This document shows positions 43,660 through 53,194 of a stretch of 64,000 bases of DNA, one piece after another. How positions within the stretch are numbered: position 1 is the first letter of the stretch; each line of letters opens with the position of its first letter. The notes below the pieces were generated by a model that made no database searches, was not told where the DNA came from, and worked only from the letters and a program-made list of their open reading frames with translations. This stretch comes from Niallia circulans NBRC 13626. Lineage in GTDB: Bacteria; Bacillota; Bacilli; Bacillales; Cytobacillaceae. Location of the stretch: contig NZ_BCVE01000008.1 of the NCBI RefSeq assembly GCF_001591585.1, forward strand, positions 1 to 64,000, read 5' to 3'. Both the position numbers and the translations under genes were made by a program.

Positions 43660-44922
43660 TTAGAAGCTATTACTTTCTGTCGCCGATCTATTCATTTCTT
43701 CTAATCTACGAATATCTATACGAATAAGCAAGGAAACTGCCAGAGATATAATAAACATACAAGAGAAAACAAGCAATGTTCCTTGATAGCTTCCTGTTGT
43801 ATCGCGAATCCATGATACAATGCTAGGTCCAGCAACACCTGCAGCAGACCAAGCTGTAAGAATATAACCATGAATTGCCCCTAACTGTTTTGTACCGAAT
43901 ATATCTCCAATATAAGCTGGGATTGACGCGAATCCACCGCCATAGCAAGACATAATAATAAATACAATAATGGAAAAGGCAATATAATGATGTAAATGTG
44001 GTAATGCAAAGAATGCTACTACTTGGATAGCAAAAAATAAAGTATATACATTGGGTCTGCCAATATAGTCAGAAATTGCAGCCCAGGCAATTCTTCCAAT
44101 TCCATTAAATACACCCATAATCCCAACTAGTGTTGCTGCACCTGCAACTGACATGCCGGCCAATTCCTGCCCCATGGGCGAAGCAACAGCAAGAATAGCA
44201 ATCCCACAAGTAATGTTAATAAATAACATAATCCACAACGCCCAAAATCGTTTCGTTTTTACGGCTTCATTAGCTGTTAATTGTGATAAATCTTTCTTCC
44301 CTTTTCCATTTCCAGCTTCAACTGATTGCTGAAAACCTTTTGGCATAAATCCTTTTGGCGGTGCTTCTAAATATTGTGCTGAAACAAATATGATAACAAA
44401 ATAAACAGCTGCAAGAATATAAAATGTATTAGCTATACCAGCTGTATTAATTAAATAATTCATAACTGGACTGCTGATCATCGCAGCAAAACCGAATCCC
44501 ATAATCGCTAATCCAGTTGCCAAGCCTCTGCGATCCGGGAACCACTTAACCAATGTTGAAACAGGAGTAATATAACCGACTCCTAATCCAATCCCCCCAA
44601 ATATTCCATAGGTAATGTAAAGAAGCGGTAAAGATTCGATGCTTATTGCAAAACCAGCACCAGCCATCCCCAAACCGAACATACAAGCGGACAACATACC
44701 AGAAGTTCGCGGTCCGTATTTTTCAACAAAATGCCCTAAAAAGGCAGCAGATAATCCTAAAAATAAAATAGCAATACTAAAAGTCCAGGAAATGCTCGTT
44801 AATGTCCAATTAAACTGTGACTCAAGCGGCTTTGTAAACACACTCCATGCGTATACAGATCCGATTGAAATATGAATACCGACTGCAGATAAAGCAATAA
44901 GCCAACGATTTTTTGTTTTCAT
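43660..44922 (-). CDS. MFS transporter, oxalate/formate antiporter (OFA) family
   Basis: 420 residues with twelve predicted membrane segments and a charged central loop (~195-220). GIHISIGSVYAWSVFTKPL at the start, GHFVEKYGPRTSGM after segment 2, GGIGLGVGYITPVSTLVKWFPDRRGLATG around segment 4 and WAAISDYIGRP are OFA signatures. Members exchange oxalate for formate or carry other small carboxylates or pyruvate (B. subtilis YhjX-like). It lies 53 bp after purT in the same direction; PurT uses formate, but a functional link is only a guess. AGGGG precedes the ATG. Confidence 0.85.
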   Translation of the reverse strand: MKTKNRWLIALSAVGIHISIGSVYAWSVFTKPLESQFNWTLTSISWTFSIAILFLGLSAAFLGHFVEKYGPRTSGMLSACMFGLGMAGAGFAISIESLPLLYITYGIFGGIGLGVGYITPVSTLVKWFPDRRGLATGLAIMGFGFAAMISSPVMNYLINTAGIANTFYILAAVYFVIIFVSAQYLEAPPKGFMPKGFQQSVEAGNGKGKKDLSQLTANEAVKTKRFWALWIMLFINITCGIAILAVASPMGQELAGMSVAGAATLVGIMGVFNGIGRIAWAAISDYIGRPNVYTLFFAIQVVAFFALPHLHHYIAFSIIVFIIMSCYGGGFASIPAYIGDIFGTKQLGAIHGYILTAWSAAGVAGPSIVSWIRDTTGSYQGTLLVFSCMFIISLAVSLLIRIDIRRLEEMNRSATESNSF

Positions 44923-44975
44923 TGTAAGACCCCTATTGTGTTTATTTATAAATTATCACTAATTGCATTTTCTAA

Positions 44976-46157
44976 TTAGCTAGAATAGGTGATGGAAAGT
45001 GGCGCAACAGCTTTTCTTACCCCTTCTAACGCTAATTCAACCGTTTCATTTGTATGCAATATTACTGCCATTCTTCGCCCCTCTGTCGTCTTTGGTTTTC
45101 CAAAAATGCGTATTTGAGTATTTTCAAATGATAACGTTTCTTCTATCCCCTGAATTAAGTAGTCGTTACTTTCTTCAGTTGCTTTTAATGTTTTACTAGC
45201 ACCTGGGCTATGCAGCTTCACTCCTGTAACTGGATATCCTAGAATGGCTCTAACATGTAAAGCAAATTCAGATAAGTCTTGAGTAATCATTGTTACCATT
45301 CCAGTATCATGAGGGCGAGGTGAGACTTCACTAAAATAAACTCCATTTTCTGTTAAAAATAACTCCACACCAAAAATTCCATAACCACCCAGACTATCTG
45401 TAATTTTCTTAGCAATCATTTCTGCCTCATTTAATTGCTCAGCAGACATGAAATGCGGCTGCCATGATTCTATATAATCTCCGTCTTTTTGGGTATGTCC
45501 AATTGGGGGACAAAAGATTGTGCCATTAACTGAACGAACGGTTAAAAGTGTAATCTCTGATTCAAATGCAATAAACTCTTCTACTATGACTCTTGTTTTC
45601 TTCCCTCTTCCTCCATCAACAGCTTCTTTCCAGCAAGATTCTATTCCATCTATGCTTCGGCAAATACTTTGACCTTTCCCAGAAGAGCTCATGACTGGCT
45701 TTATTACACACGGAAAGCCTATATTCTGTACAGCATCTTTCAATTCCGAAATGTTATTGGCAAAGGCATATTTTGCTGTCGGTATGTTCAACGTTTCACT
45801 TGCTAATCTTCTAATACCTTCGCGATCCATCGTTAAATAGGTGGCCTTAGCAGTTGGAACTACCGAATACCCCTCTTCTTCCAGCTCCACTAGCGCACTA
45901 GTAGCAATCGCCTCAATTTCAGGAACAATAAGATCCGGTTTTTCTTTTTCAATTATTGCTTTTAATTGATTACCGTCAATCATATCTATTGTATATGAGC
46001 GGTGGGCAGCATGACTAGCTGGTGCATGATCATAACGATCGACTGCGATTGTTTCTAGTCCCAGCCGCTGCGCTCCGATAATCACCTCTTTACCCAATTC
46101 TCCTGAACCTAATAACATAATCTTTCTTGCTTGTGAAGTATTTGGTGCTCCTAACAC
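44976..46157 (-). CDS. purT: Formate-dependent GAR transformylase 2
   Basis: 393 residues of the ATP-grasp family. It converts GAR to formyl-GAR using formate and ATP, a folate-free alternative to Pur[13 protein letters not shown] (~14-25), [33 protein letters not shown] (ATP-binding lysine and loop), [16 protein letters not shown] and [13 protein letters not shown] are strongly conserved. The start is GTG 46157, ten bases after AGGGGG and level with the E. coli start; the open frame continues 24 codons upstream without a ribosome site. It is a single copy outside any pur operon. Confidence 0.92.
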   Translation of the reverse strand: MLGAPNTSQARKIMLLGSGELGKEVIIGAQRLGLETIAVDRYDHAPASHAAHRSYTIDMIDGNQLKAIIEKEKPDLIVPEIEAIATSALVELEEEGYSVVPTAKATYLTMDREGIRRLASETLNIPTAKYAFANNISELKDAVQNIGFPCVIKPVMSSSGKGQSICRSIDGIESCWKEAVDGGRGKKTRVIVEEFIAFESEITLLTVRSVNGTIFCPPIGHTQKDGDYIESWQPHFMSAEQLNEAEMIAKKITDSLGGYGIFGVELFLTENGVYFSEVSPRPHDTGMVTMITQDLSEFALHVRAILGYPVTGVKLHSPGASKTLKATEESNDYLIQGIEETLSFENTQIRIFGKPKTTEGRRMAVILHTNETVELALEGVRKAVAPLSITYSS

Positions 46158-46342
46158 GATTGCCAATCCCCCTAAACAATTAATTATTCCTTTATTCTGC
46201 ATAATATCGTAAAAAGCTCTTCTATTCAAGTCTTTTTTTCTCTATTTCCGAACGTTTATTAAGTTAGATTATTAATAATTCGTATTTTGTTGTGGTTACG
46301 GAAAAATTAATTGTCGATAAGGGAAGGTGCATTTAAGGAAGA

Positions 46343-46602
46343 TGAACGCTGCTTTTTGTGAAAGAGATGATATAAGTGGTTTTCATTCTCCAGATGAACG
46401 TCACTTTTTATGGAAAAGATGGCATAAGTGGTTTTCATTCAACAAATGAACGCCACTTTTTATGGAAAAGATGGCATAAGTGGTTTTCATTCAACAAATG
46501 AACGTCACTTTTTATGGAAAAGATGGCATAAGTGGTTTTCATTCAACAAATGAACGCCACTTTTTGCGGAAAAGATGATATAAGTGGTTTTCATCGGCCA
46601 AA
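46343..46602. repeat. Five tandem 52-bp palindromic repeats
   Basis: Five head-to-tail copies with a period of exactly 52 bp. Copies 2-4 differ only at one C/T position; copies 1 and 5 are more diverged. Each unit contains ATGAA-CG-CCACTT and AAGTGG-TT-TTCAT as near-perfect inverted arms around about 19 bases, so each can form a hairpin in DNA or RNA. The period is not a multiple of three and stops occur in every copy, so it is not coding. There are no unique spacers, which excludes CRISPR. Confidence 0.92.
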
Positions 46603-46625
46603 TAAATACTTTCTATACAAAAGGA

Positions 46626-46669
46626 AACAAAACAATCCATGATTAGAGGTTTTTCCTCCTCAATCATGG
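46626..46669 (-). terminator. Terminator of the purine-degradation operon
   Basis: Minus-strand CCATGATT pairs with AATCATGG, with AGG/CCT inside, followed by TTGTTTTGTTT. It lies about 60 bp past the allantoinase stop. Confidence 0.75.
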
Positions 46670-46725
46670 TTAATTACAGACACTGAATTCTCCTGTATTC
46701 TCATAAATAAATTGTGAAAGTCTTG

Positions 46726-48042
46726 CTATCTATTAAGAGTTGAATAAACTATTTCTCCTTTGCAAATAGTTGCTTTCACTTTCCCCCTAAACGTTTTGCC
46801 TATATAAGGGCTTATTTTATGCTTATAATACAGATCTTCCTTTTGGAGTGTATAGGTTTCATTTAAATCAACAATAGCTATATCTGCATCACTTCCATTT
46901 GTGATACTTCCTTTTTGTGGATAGAGCCCGAAACGTTTAGCTGGGTTTGTACTTGTTATTTTTGCGATAATCGGAAGAGAAATTCCTCGTTTCCAATAGC
47001 CTTCTTCTAATAAAACAGACAGTGTCGTTTGACAGCCGGCAATCCCACCCCATGCTTCTAATAAATTGCCATTTTTCATGGATGGAAGCGATGGTGAATG
47101 ATCTGATCCAATCATATCAATTTCCTCTCGTTTGATTGCTTCCCACAAGTCATCTACTTCGTTATCAGAGCGTAGCGGTGGAGCGCATTTTGCGACGGCT
47201 CCTAATTCTTCTAAGTCATCGATTGTTAATGATAAATAATGAGGACATGTTTCAACGCTTATGTCCAGCCCCCGCCGCTTTGCGACAATTATTGGTTCCA
47301 ATACTTTAGAACTTGTGATGTGAACGATGTGCACCTTACATCTAGTGGCTTCGGCATATGCAATGATCCGCTGAACAGCCTCCACTTCCGAAAAGATAGG
47401 TCTTGCATTGGAAAAAGCAAGGCCTATATTAGTCTGTTGATGGATGATTTCCTTGCTTAAAAACTCTGTAATCGTATCACTTTCTGCATGAACGGCTAAG
47501 ATACTATGTAAAGCTGCGATTTTTTTCATCGCTTGATATAAAGTGCGGTCATCAGCGCTTTGAAAATCTTCTATCCCGCTATTCGACATAAATGCTTTAA
47601 AACCAATGACACCACATTTTACTAATTTTTCAATCTCATTATAATTACCAGGAACAATTCCTCCCCATAAACGGTAATCAATAACTGATTTTTTCTTAGC
47701 TAGCCTTTCTTTTTGCTGGAAACCATATTCTGTTATTGTAGGTGGATGACTATTAAGAGGCATATCAAAAAATAACGTTCCTCCACCAGCAGCTAAGCTT
47801 TTGCTGCCTGATTCAAGCCCTTCCCAGTCACTTCTTCCCGGCTCGTTAAAATGGACATGTGAATCGATAACCCCTGGAAATAGATATAGACCATCCGCAT
47901 TGTAAGTTTTTGTAGCATTATTTCCATTAATGCCTGAACCAACTATCGCTATTTTTCCATTCTTCACTCCAACATCTGCTTTATAGACTGTTTCCTCATT
48001 TACAAGGAATCCATTTTGAATGATTAAATCTAAATCCTCCAA
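46726..48042 (-). CDS. allB: Allantoinase
   Basis: 438 residues, cyclic amidohydrolase that opens allantoin to allantoate (PucH of B. subtilis). Metal site: DSHVHFNEPGR (~60-70), carboxylated Lys in GFKAFMSNSG (~146), His in VHAES and VHITSS and Asp in GSDHSPS (~313). I place the start at TTG 48042, preceded by GGGGGAG at 8 bases and beginning LEDLDLIIQNG; the frame stays open 46 codons more but overlaps pucM and has no ribosome site. Last gene of the purine operon, 4 bp after pucM. Confidence 0.92.
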   Translation of the reverse strand: MEDLDLIIQNGFLVNEETVYKADVGVKNGKIAIVGSGINGNNATKTYNADGLYLFPGVIDSHVHFNEPGRSDWEGLESGSKSLAAGGGTLFFDMPLNSHPPTITEYGFQQKERLAKKKSVIDYRLWGGIVPGNYNEIEKLVKCGVIGFKAFMSNSGIEDFQSADDRTLYQAMKKIAALHSILAVHAESDTITEFLSKEIIHQQTNIGLAFSNARPIFSEVEAVQRIIAYAEATRCKVHIVHITSSKVLEPIIVAKRRGLDISVETCPHYLSLTIDDLEELGAVAKCAPPLRSDNEVDDLWEAIKREEIDMIGSDHSPSLPSMKNGNLLEAWGGIAGCQTTLSVLLEEGYWKRGISLPIIAKITSTNPAKRFGLYPQKGSITNGSDADIAIVDLNETYTLQKEDLYYKHKISPYIGKTFRGKVKATICKGEIVYSTLNR

Positions 48043-48046
48043 GTCA

Positions 48047-48388
48047 TCAGCTCCCCCGATAGGTTTGATATCCCCAGCCAGATAATAATAAAGGGATATG
48101 ATAATGCAGTTGGGTTTCATCTGTATAAAAACGAATAGGAATCGTCGTAAAAAATGGGTGTTGTTCTTTTGAATGACCAAAATACTCTTGTATATAAAAT
48201 ACTAATTCAAATTCTCCTGTCTCTATTTTTTCTAATAGGATAGTGTCGACTCTGCCGTCTTGATTGGTTATTCCGCTTGCTAAAAAAATTCTTTCTGAAT
48301 CTTGCAATCTCCAAAGCTCAACTTTGATCCCTTTTCCTGGTTTCCCATTGGATAAATCTAATACATGAGTTGTTATGCCCGTTTTCAT
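48047..48388 (-). CDS. pucM: 5-hydroxyisourate hydrolase
   Basis: 113 residues, transthyretin-like. It hydrolyses HIU, the urate oxidase product, to OHCU. The start ITTHVLDLSNGKPGKG with catalytic His8, the Arg in GRVDT (~44-48) and the C-terminal YRGS tetrapeptide are the diagnostic positions. It follows the OHCU decarboxylase by 3 bp. Confidence 0.95.
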   Translation of the reverse strand: MKTGITTHVLDLSNGKPGKGIKVELWRLQDSERIFLASGITNQDGRVDTILLEKIETGEFELVFYIQEYFGHSKEQHPFFTTIPIRFYTDETQLHYHIPLLLSGWGYQTYRGS

Positions 48389-48391
48389 AGT

Positions 48392-48910
48392 CTATGCACC
48401 TTGTCCTTCTGTTTCTAATTCGACTATTTCCTCTAATCGGTATTTCGATATGGCAAATATCTCGATTAATGCAGTTTGAAATTCCTCTTCCTTTGTGTGG
48501 TTGATGCGTTCTTTCATGGACTGATAAATGGAATCCTTTGTATGACCTTTGACAGCTAAGATAAACGGAAAGCCGAATTTTTCAGAATAGGCTTTATTTA
48601 AGGCTGCAAATTGCATGAATTCTTGCTGCGATAATTGATTCAAGCCAGCACCCTTTTGTTCCTTACTCGAAGAGGAAGTCATTTGTAACTTCGCGCCTAA
48701 ATCTGGATGTGCTCGGATTAAATCAAGCTGATCTTCAATTGGTGCTTCTGTTACTGCCTGTACCATTAGTTGATAGAGGGTATTTAAGCTTGGAAAAGGG
48801 TGATATTTCCATGTTTTATTGGCAATCCACGGACTATGCTCAAACACCCAGCCGATCTTTTCAATGAATTCCTGTCGATTCATTTGATTAATTTCTGCTA
48901 TCGTATACAT
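48392..48910 (-). CDS. pucL: OHCU decarboxylase, stand-alone
   Basis: 172 residues. It decarboxylates OHCU to S-allantoin. Motifs are HSPWIAN with the catalytic His (~25), the PFPSLNTLYQLM helix, LIRAHPDLG (~64-72) and FGFPFILAVKG. In B. subtilis this domain is the N-terminal half of PucL, fused to urate oxidase; here the protein stops at the decarboxylase end (ETEGQGA) and no urate oxidase frame follows, the next gene starting 3 bp later. The symbol therefore applies to the decarboxylase part only. It overlaps pucE by 23 bp. Confidence 0.92.
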   Translation of the reverse strand: MYTIAEINQMNRQEFIEKIGWVFEHSPWIANKTWKYHPFPSLNTLYQLMVQAVTEAPIEDQLDLIRAHPDLGAKLQMTSSSSKEQKGAGLNQLSQQEFMQFAALNKAYSEKFGFPFILAVKGHTKDSIYQSMKERINHTKEEEFQTALIEIFAISKYRLEEIVELETEGQGA

Positions 48911-49403
48911 TTATTGATCCCTGCCCTTCCCTTTTATTAGTTAACAACGCAACAGCTCTTAAAATTCCTTCATATCCTGTACAGCGACAAAGGTTTCCAG
49001 ATAATGCAGCCAGTACTTCCTCTCTAGAGGGCTGTTCGTTTTCATCTAGTAAACTTTTTAATGCCATTACCATTCCAGGAGTACAGTAACCACACTGTAG
49101 TGCGCCTGCCTCTAAAAATGCTTCTTGAATAGGATGAAGGTTTTTCTCTGCTAAGCTTTCGATCGTTAAGATTTCAGCATTTTCCAATTGATATGCCATT
49201 ACTAAACAGGAATTCACCAGCTTTCCGTTCATAATGACTGAGCAGGCACCACACCTGCCAGCCTCACAAGCTATTTTCGTCCCAGTAAGAGATAAAACAT
49301 CCCGAAGGATATCAACAAGGCGAAATGTTGGAGGAAGACTTAGCGTTAAAGATTCTCCATTTACCTTAAAAGTGGTTTTTTCCATAATTTTTTTTGTATC
49401 CAT
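48888..49403 (-). CDS. pucE: Xanthine dehydrogenase, 2Fe-2S subunit
   Basis: 171 residues with two 2Fe-2S clusters: the plant-ferredoxin-like CEAGRCGACSV ... SCLVM (~45-66) and the helical GYCTPGM ... GNLCRCTGY (~103-143). It carries electrons from the molybdenum centre to the FAD subunit. AGGAGGGGG precedes the ATG. The order pucD-pucE-decarboxylase is tightly packed. Confidence 0.94.
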   Translation of the reverse strand: MDTKKIMEKTTFKVNGESLTLSLPPTFRLVDILRDVLSLTGTKIACEAGRCGACSVIMNGKLVNSCLVMAYQLENAEILTIESLAEKNLHPIQEAFLEAGALQCGYCTPGMVMALKSLLDENEQPSREEVLAALSGNLCRCTGYEGILRAVALLTNKREGQGSINVYDSRN

Positions 49404-49413
49404 ATGCCCCCTC

Positions 49414-51699
49414 CTATTCTCGTAAACCTTGTCGTTCCAGTGCTTGCAATAGTATATCCGCTTTCACTGGGAGTTGATTAAGCCATATTCCTGCAGCGTC
49501 ATGAATGGCGGAAATGATAGCTGGAGCAACAGCAACTGTGCCAATTTCGCCAACCCCTCTTGGCCCATAGTCATCTCCAGGGACTAATTCTTCTATTGCA
49601 GTAACAGTTGTCTCTATCGGGATGTCTAATATCGTTGGGATAAGATACGTATCAAAATTTTCATTCATATAGCGGCCATTTTCCATAACTGCATCCTCCA
49701 TAATCGTAAATCCTAACCCCATATTAGCTCCCCCTTCAATTTGCCCTAAATATCCCATTGGGTTCACTACAGGTCCAGCTGAAATAACATGATCCATCCT
49801 AGTTACTGCTACGCTTCCAGATAACAAATCTATTTCGACCTCGGCTGCTACACCGGCAAAAGTATATAAAAAATGACCACCATCAATAGAGTTTGGGGTA
49901 GTAGGAAAGTGGTAGCTTACTGAAACAGTTGGCAGCTCTTCACATGATTCTGCTAACTGTTTATATGGAAGAATAAGCGCTGGTTCCTCGTTCTCTTCTG
50001 CGTTTTTCCAAATGCCATTTTTACCAAGAAATAAGCTTTCTTTCGGACATTTAGTTTGTTTTTCTGCCAATGTAAGTAGTTTTTCGCTAAATGGACCTTT
50101 TAATTTATTGATACCAAGCCACACCATATTTGTTGCTCGTGAGGCAGTAGAAGAGCCAGAGTGGGGAACTTTAGCCGTATCGCCAATAGTAATTTCGATA
50201 TCACTAGGTTCGCAAAGAAAGGTATCTGCCATAATCATATCAATGGTTGGAATTAATCCTTGCCCACATTCTTCAAATCCAAAAGATACCTCTATTTTCC
50301 CAGCACTGTTTAAAGCCAGTCGGGCACCAGAAGCATCTGCTCTTCCATATCCCAATCCCCCTCCATGCATGGTAATACTATATCCCCTTCCTTTTATTTT
50401 CTTATCTCCATTCATAGGATTTGTGACCAAGTCCTTTTGAAGAATTGCTGACTTGGTAATTTCAGTAAGGACAGCATAAGCGCCATTTGTTGGAACAATA
50501 GGCTGGTCCACCGGACCAAAATCTTCTGTCTTACGTAAATTAGTGAAGCGTAATTTGGTTGAATCTATTCTGGCTTTTTCTGCTAATCTTTCAATTTGCG
50601 TTTCTAATGCAAAGGTGATTTGATTGCCGCCAAATCCTCTGAATTCACCGGCAACACCGTTATTTGTATAAACAGAGTAGCCTTTAACATCTATATTTTC
50701 GATTATATATGGTCCAGCACTATGCTCTACAGCAAAGTCAAGTACTGCAGGTCCTAAAGTAGCATATGCACCAGTATCTGCAGTAATCTTTACTTGGTGG
50801 GCGATTATTTTTCCAGATACGTCAGCACCTGTCTTCATATAGATTTTCATTGGATGTCTTTTTAAACCGGCCTTAATCGATATTCTTCTTGATTGATGTA
50901 TTTTCACTGGCCGCTGTGTTTTTAATGCCAGCAAGCTGATATATGGTTGAACATTTAATTCGTCCTTCCCTCCAAAGGAGCCTCCAATCGGGCTAGAAAT
51001 AATCCGGATTTTTTCCAGTGGGAGTGCTAAAATTCGAGAAAGCTGCAGCTGATCTTTAAAACCATGCTGGGTTGGTGCATAAATGGTAATGCCTCCTGCT
51101 TCATCTGGTACAGCTACACCCCCTTCCGTTTCCATATAAGCATGCATTTGTCTTGGTGTCTGATACGTTCCTTCTATGATCCATTCGCACTTATTAAAGG
51201 CTTCTTCTATATTACTTTCTCCCTTCTTAAAAGCAGCCTGATGAAGGAGATTTCCTTCTTTATGCAGCCTGATTGCAGTGTCTTTTAAGGCTTCATCTGG
51301 ATCTGTGATTATCTGCAATGGCTGATATTTTACTTTAATTAAAGAAATGGCTTGTTGTGCAATTTCCTTTGTTCTAGCCGCAACAGCGGCAATTGCGTCG
51401 CCTACATATCTGACTTTCTCTTCACAAAAGACCGGCTGATCCTGTATAACAATCCCAAAGCCATTTAAGCCTGGTACATCCTTATAAGTGATAACAGCAA
51501 AAACCCCAGCAAGCTCTTCTGCTTCTTTAGTATCGATTGATTCAATTTCTGCATGAGGATATTCACTTCTAAGAACGGTTCCATAAAGCATATTAGGAAA
51601 CGTTAAGTCAGTTAAATACTTAAGTTTTCCAGTCACCTTAGGCACACCGTCTCTTCTTATTTTCCAACGACTACCAGCGCTTTCGTTATCAAGGATCAT
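49414..51699 (-). CDS. pucD: Xanthine dehydrogenase, molybdenum-binding subunit
   Basis: 761 residues. Oxidises hypoxanthine and xanthine to urate. The N-terminal aldehyde-oxidase hammerhead domain (RRDGVPKVTGKLKY start, ~10-115) is followed by the molybdopterin-binding domains: GGSFGGKDE (~239-247), GEFRGFGGNQ (~347-356), GGGLGYGRAD, EECGQGL and the C-terminal PRGVGEIGTVAVAPAI with the catalytic Glu (~725). AAGGGAG precedes the ATG by 8 bases. Needs the cofactor proteins encoded by pucA and pucB. Confidence 0.94.
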   Translation of the reverse strand: MILDNESAGSRWKIRRDGVPKVTGKLKYLTDLTFPNMLYGTVLRSEYPHAEIESIDTKEAEELAGVFAVITYKDVPGLNGFGIVIQDQPVFCEEKVRYVGDAIAAVAARTKEIAQQAISLIKVKYQPLQIITDPDEALKDTAIRLHKEGNLLHQAAFKKGESNIEEAFNKCEWIIEGTYQTPRQMHAYMETEGGVAVPDEAGGITIYAPTQHGFKDQLQLSRILALPLEKIRIISSPIGGSFGGKDELNVQPYISLLALKTQRPVKIHQSRRISIKAGLKRHPMKIYMKTGADVSGKIIAHQVKITADTGAYATLGPAVLDFAVEHSAGPYIIENIDVKGYSVYTNNGVAGEFRGFGGNQITFALETQIERLAEKARIDSTKLRFTNLRKTEDFGPVDQPIVPTNGAYAVLTEITKSAILQKDLVTNPMNGDKKIKGRGYSITMHGGGLGYGRADASGARLALNSAGKIEVSFGFEECGQGLIPTIDMIMADTFLCEPSDIEITIGDTAKVPHSGSSTASRATNMVWLGINKLKGPFSEKLLTLAEKQTKCPKESLFLGKNGIWKNAEENEEPALILPYKQLAESCEELPTVSVSYHFPTTPNSIDGGHFLYTFAGVAAEVEIDLLSGSVAVTRMDHVISAGPVVNPMGYLGQIEGGANMGLGFTIMEDAVMENGRYMNENFDTYLIPTILDIPIETTVTAIEELVPGDDYGPRGVGEIGTVAVAPAIISAIHDAAGIWLNQLPVKADILLQALERQGLRE

Positions 51700-51723
51700 C
51701 TAAACAACTCCCTTCTTTTTCTA

Positions 51724-52581
51724 TTAAAGTAATTCTTTCATATTAGCAATTATTACGTTTGCTGCGACTTTTTTGCGATACGCTTCTGTTATAAAGGGAT
51801 CTGTATAAGATAGGAAGTCTTCCTGAATGACTTTAGAGATTCGGGACCAATCAATAGGACTCTGCGAGCGGGTAATCTCCCTTTCTGTGCTTGTAAGACG
51901 AGTCGGAATGTGACTGCCTCCGCCAATCGCAATTTTTATGGTCTTTATATTTTTTTCTTCAAATTCTAGATACCCTGCAATCGATATAATTGCAGCTGTA
52001 AAACTGGCCCGTCTACCAATCTTTCTAAAAAAAGAATATGTTTCTAGCTTTCGTGCTGCTATTGGTATGAGTACTTTTGTTAACAATTCGGATGATGGCC
52101 GCTTTTTTGATGCCAGCCAATCCTTTAATGTGATTAAGTAGGTCTCCTTGCCATTAAAAAAAGTTAATAGTGCCTCCAAAACTAATAAAGCAGGAATGCT
52201 ATCACCAATTTTGCTGCATATATTTCCGCCAATTGTTCCTCTGTTACGAATTGCAGGAGCCGCTATTTTCTCACAGGCCTCTACTATAAGCGGAGCCTTT
52301 TCTTGCATTAATACGCTGGTTAAACATTCAGAAATAGACATGCCTGCACCAATCTGCAAAAAGAATTGGCCATCTAGTTCTACTTCTGAGATTCCTTTTA
52401 ACTCCATTAATTTTTCTGTACTAATAAGGTGGTTTGGTTTGTCCTGACCTGCTTCCCAATTTACTTGAAGGATTGTTCCACCGGAGATAAAGGCATAATT
52501 TGATTCATTCCATTTATTAATAGCAGATAAGGTGGTAGGTATTTCCACAGTAGTCGGATAATTGAGAGTTGAAACATGCAT
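51724..52581 (-). CDS. pucC: Xanthine dehydrogenase, FAD-binding subunit
   Basis: 285 residues of the CO-dehydrogenase flavoprotein type. FISGGTILQVNWEAG (~32-46) and APAIRNRGTIGGNIC (~107-121) hold the FAD pyrophosphate and adenine; the C-terminal domain starts near residue 175. It transfers electrons to NAD. AAAGGAGGG lies just before the ATG. One base separates it from pucB. Confidence 0.93.
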   Translation of the reverse strand: MHVSTLNYPTTVEIPTTLSAINKWNESNYAFISGGTILQVNWEAGQDKPNHLISTEKLMELKGISEVELDGQFFLQIGAGMSISECLTSVLMQEKAPLIVEACEKIAAPAIRNRGTIGGNICSKIGDSIPALLVLEALLTFFNGKETYLITLKDWLASKKRPSSELLTKVLIPIAARKLETYSFFRKIGRRASFTAAIISIAGYLEFEEKNIKTIKIAIGGGSHIPTRLTSTEREITRSQSPIDWSRISKVIQEDFLSYTDPFITEAYRKKVAANVIIANMKELL

Positions 52582-52582
52582 G

Positions 52583-53194
52583 TTATTCCCTCCTTTTCAG
52601 CACTTTTTCATAATCATTTTTTGTATCAATATCAATAAAATATTCTTCTTCAGAAAATTCAATCTTTTCCCCATGCATAATGCCATCTTGCAATAATTTT
52701 CTAGCTCCTATATCTCCTTCTAAGTAGTTTATATCTGATATCGCGCTCGGATGGAATAAAATCGGCGGATTGTAAACCCCCTTATGCATGCTTGCTACAT
52801 ATTTATATGGAGGAAGTAATGGAGTAGTCACGATTTTATCAATCATTTCATGGGTAATAAAAGGCTGATCTGCTAAACATACAAGAATCTTTTCTGCCTG
52901 TTGCTCGATAGCTGCTTTAAAACCTTTTTTTAAAGAATATGATTGCCCTAGAGACGCTTCGTCACAAGTAATTACTTTCCCTTTTTTTCCATTCAAAAAG
53001 AGTTTATTAGCAGGTGTTATCCAGTTTAAGTGATCGCCTGGTTGAACGATAACAAAAACATAATCAACAAATGGCGAGGTAAGCAACACAGATAATCCAT
53101 GATTACCAACTGTTTCATTCCGAAGAGGAAGGGACAGTTTATGTTCTCCCATCCTCTTGCTATTCCCCGCAGCTAAATATAAGGCTGTAATCAT
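52583..53194 (-). CDS. pucB: Molybdenum cofactor nucleotidyltransferase-like protein
   Basis: 203 residues of the MobA/MocA fold. LAAGNSKRMGEHKLSLPL (7-24) is the nucleotide-binding loop; VCLADQPFIT (~95) is the metal-binding Asp motif. Such proteins activate the molybdenum cofactor, by cytidylation or sulfuration support, for xanthine dehydrogenase. It overlaps pucA by ATGA, so translation is coupled. Confidence 0.9.
   Translation of the reverse strand: MITALYLAAGNSKRMGEHKLSLPLRNETVGNHGLSVLLTSPFVDYVFVIVQPGDHLNWITPANKLFLNGKKGKVITCDEASLGQSYSLKKGFKAAIEQQAEKILVCLADQPFITHEMIDKIVTTPLLPPYKYVASMHKGVYNPPILFHPSAISDINYLEGDIGARKLLQDGIMHGEKIEFSEEEYFIDIDTKNDYEKVLKRRE

Noticed and set aside
42595-46157. 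A formate/oxalate metabolic cluster formed by the AEC and OFA transporters with purT
   Set aside because: Terminators separate the units and no oxalate or formate enzyme is adjacent; co-location alone is too weak.
46343-46602. Possible CRISPR array
   Set aside because: Copies are directly adjacent with a fixed 52-bp period and no unique spacers; no cas genes are present in the window.
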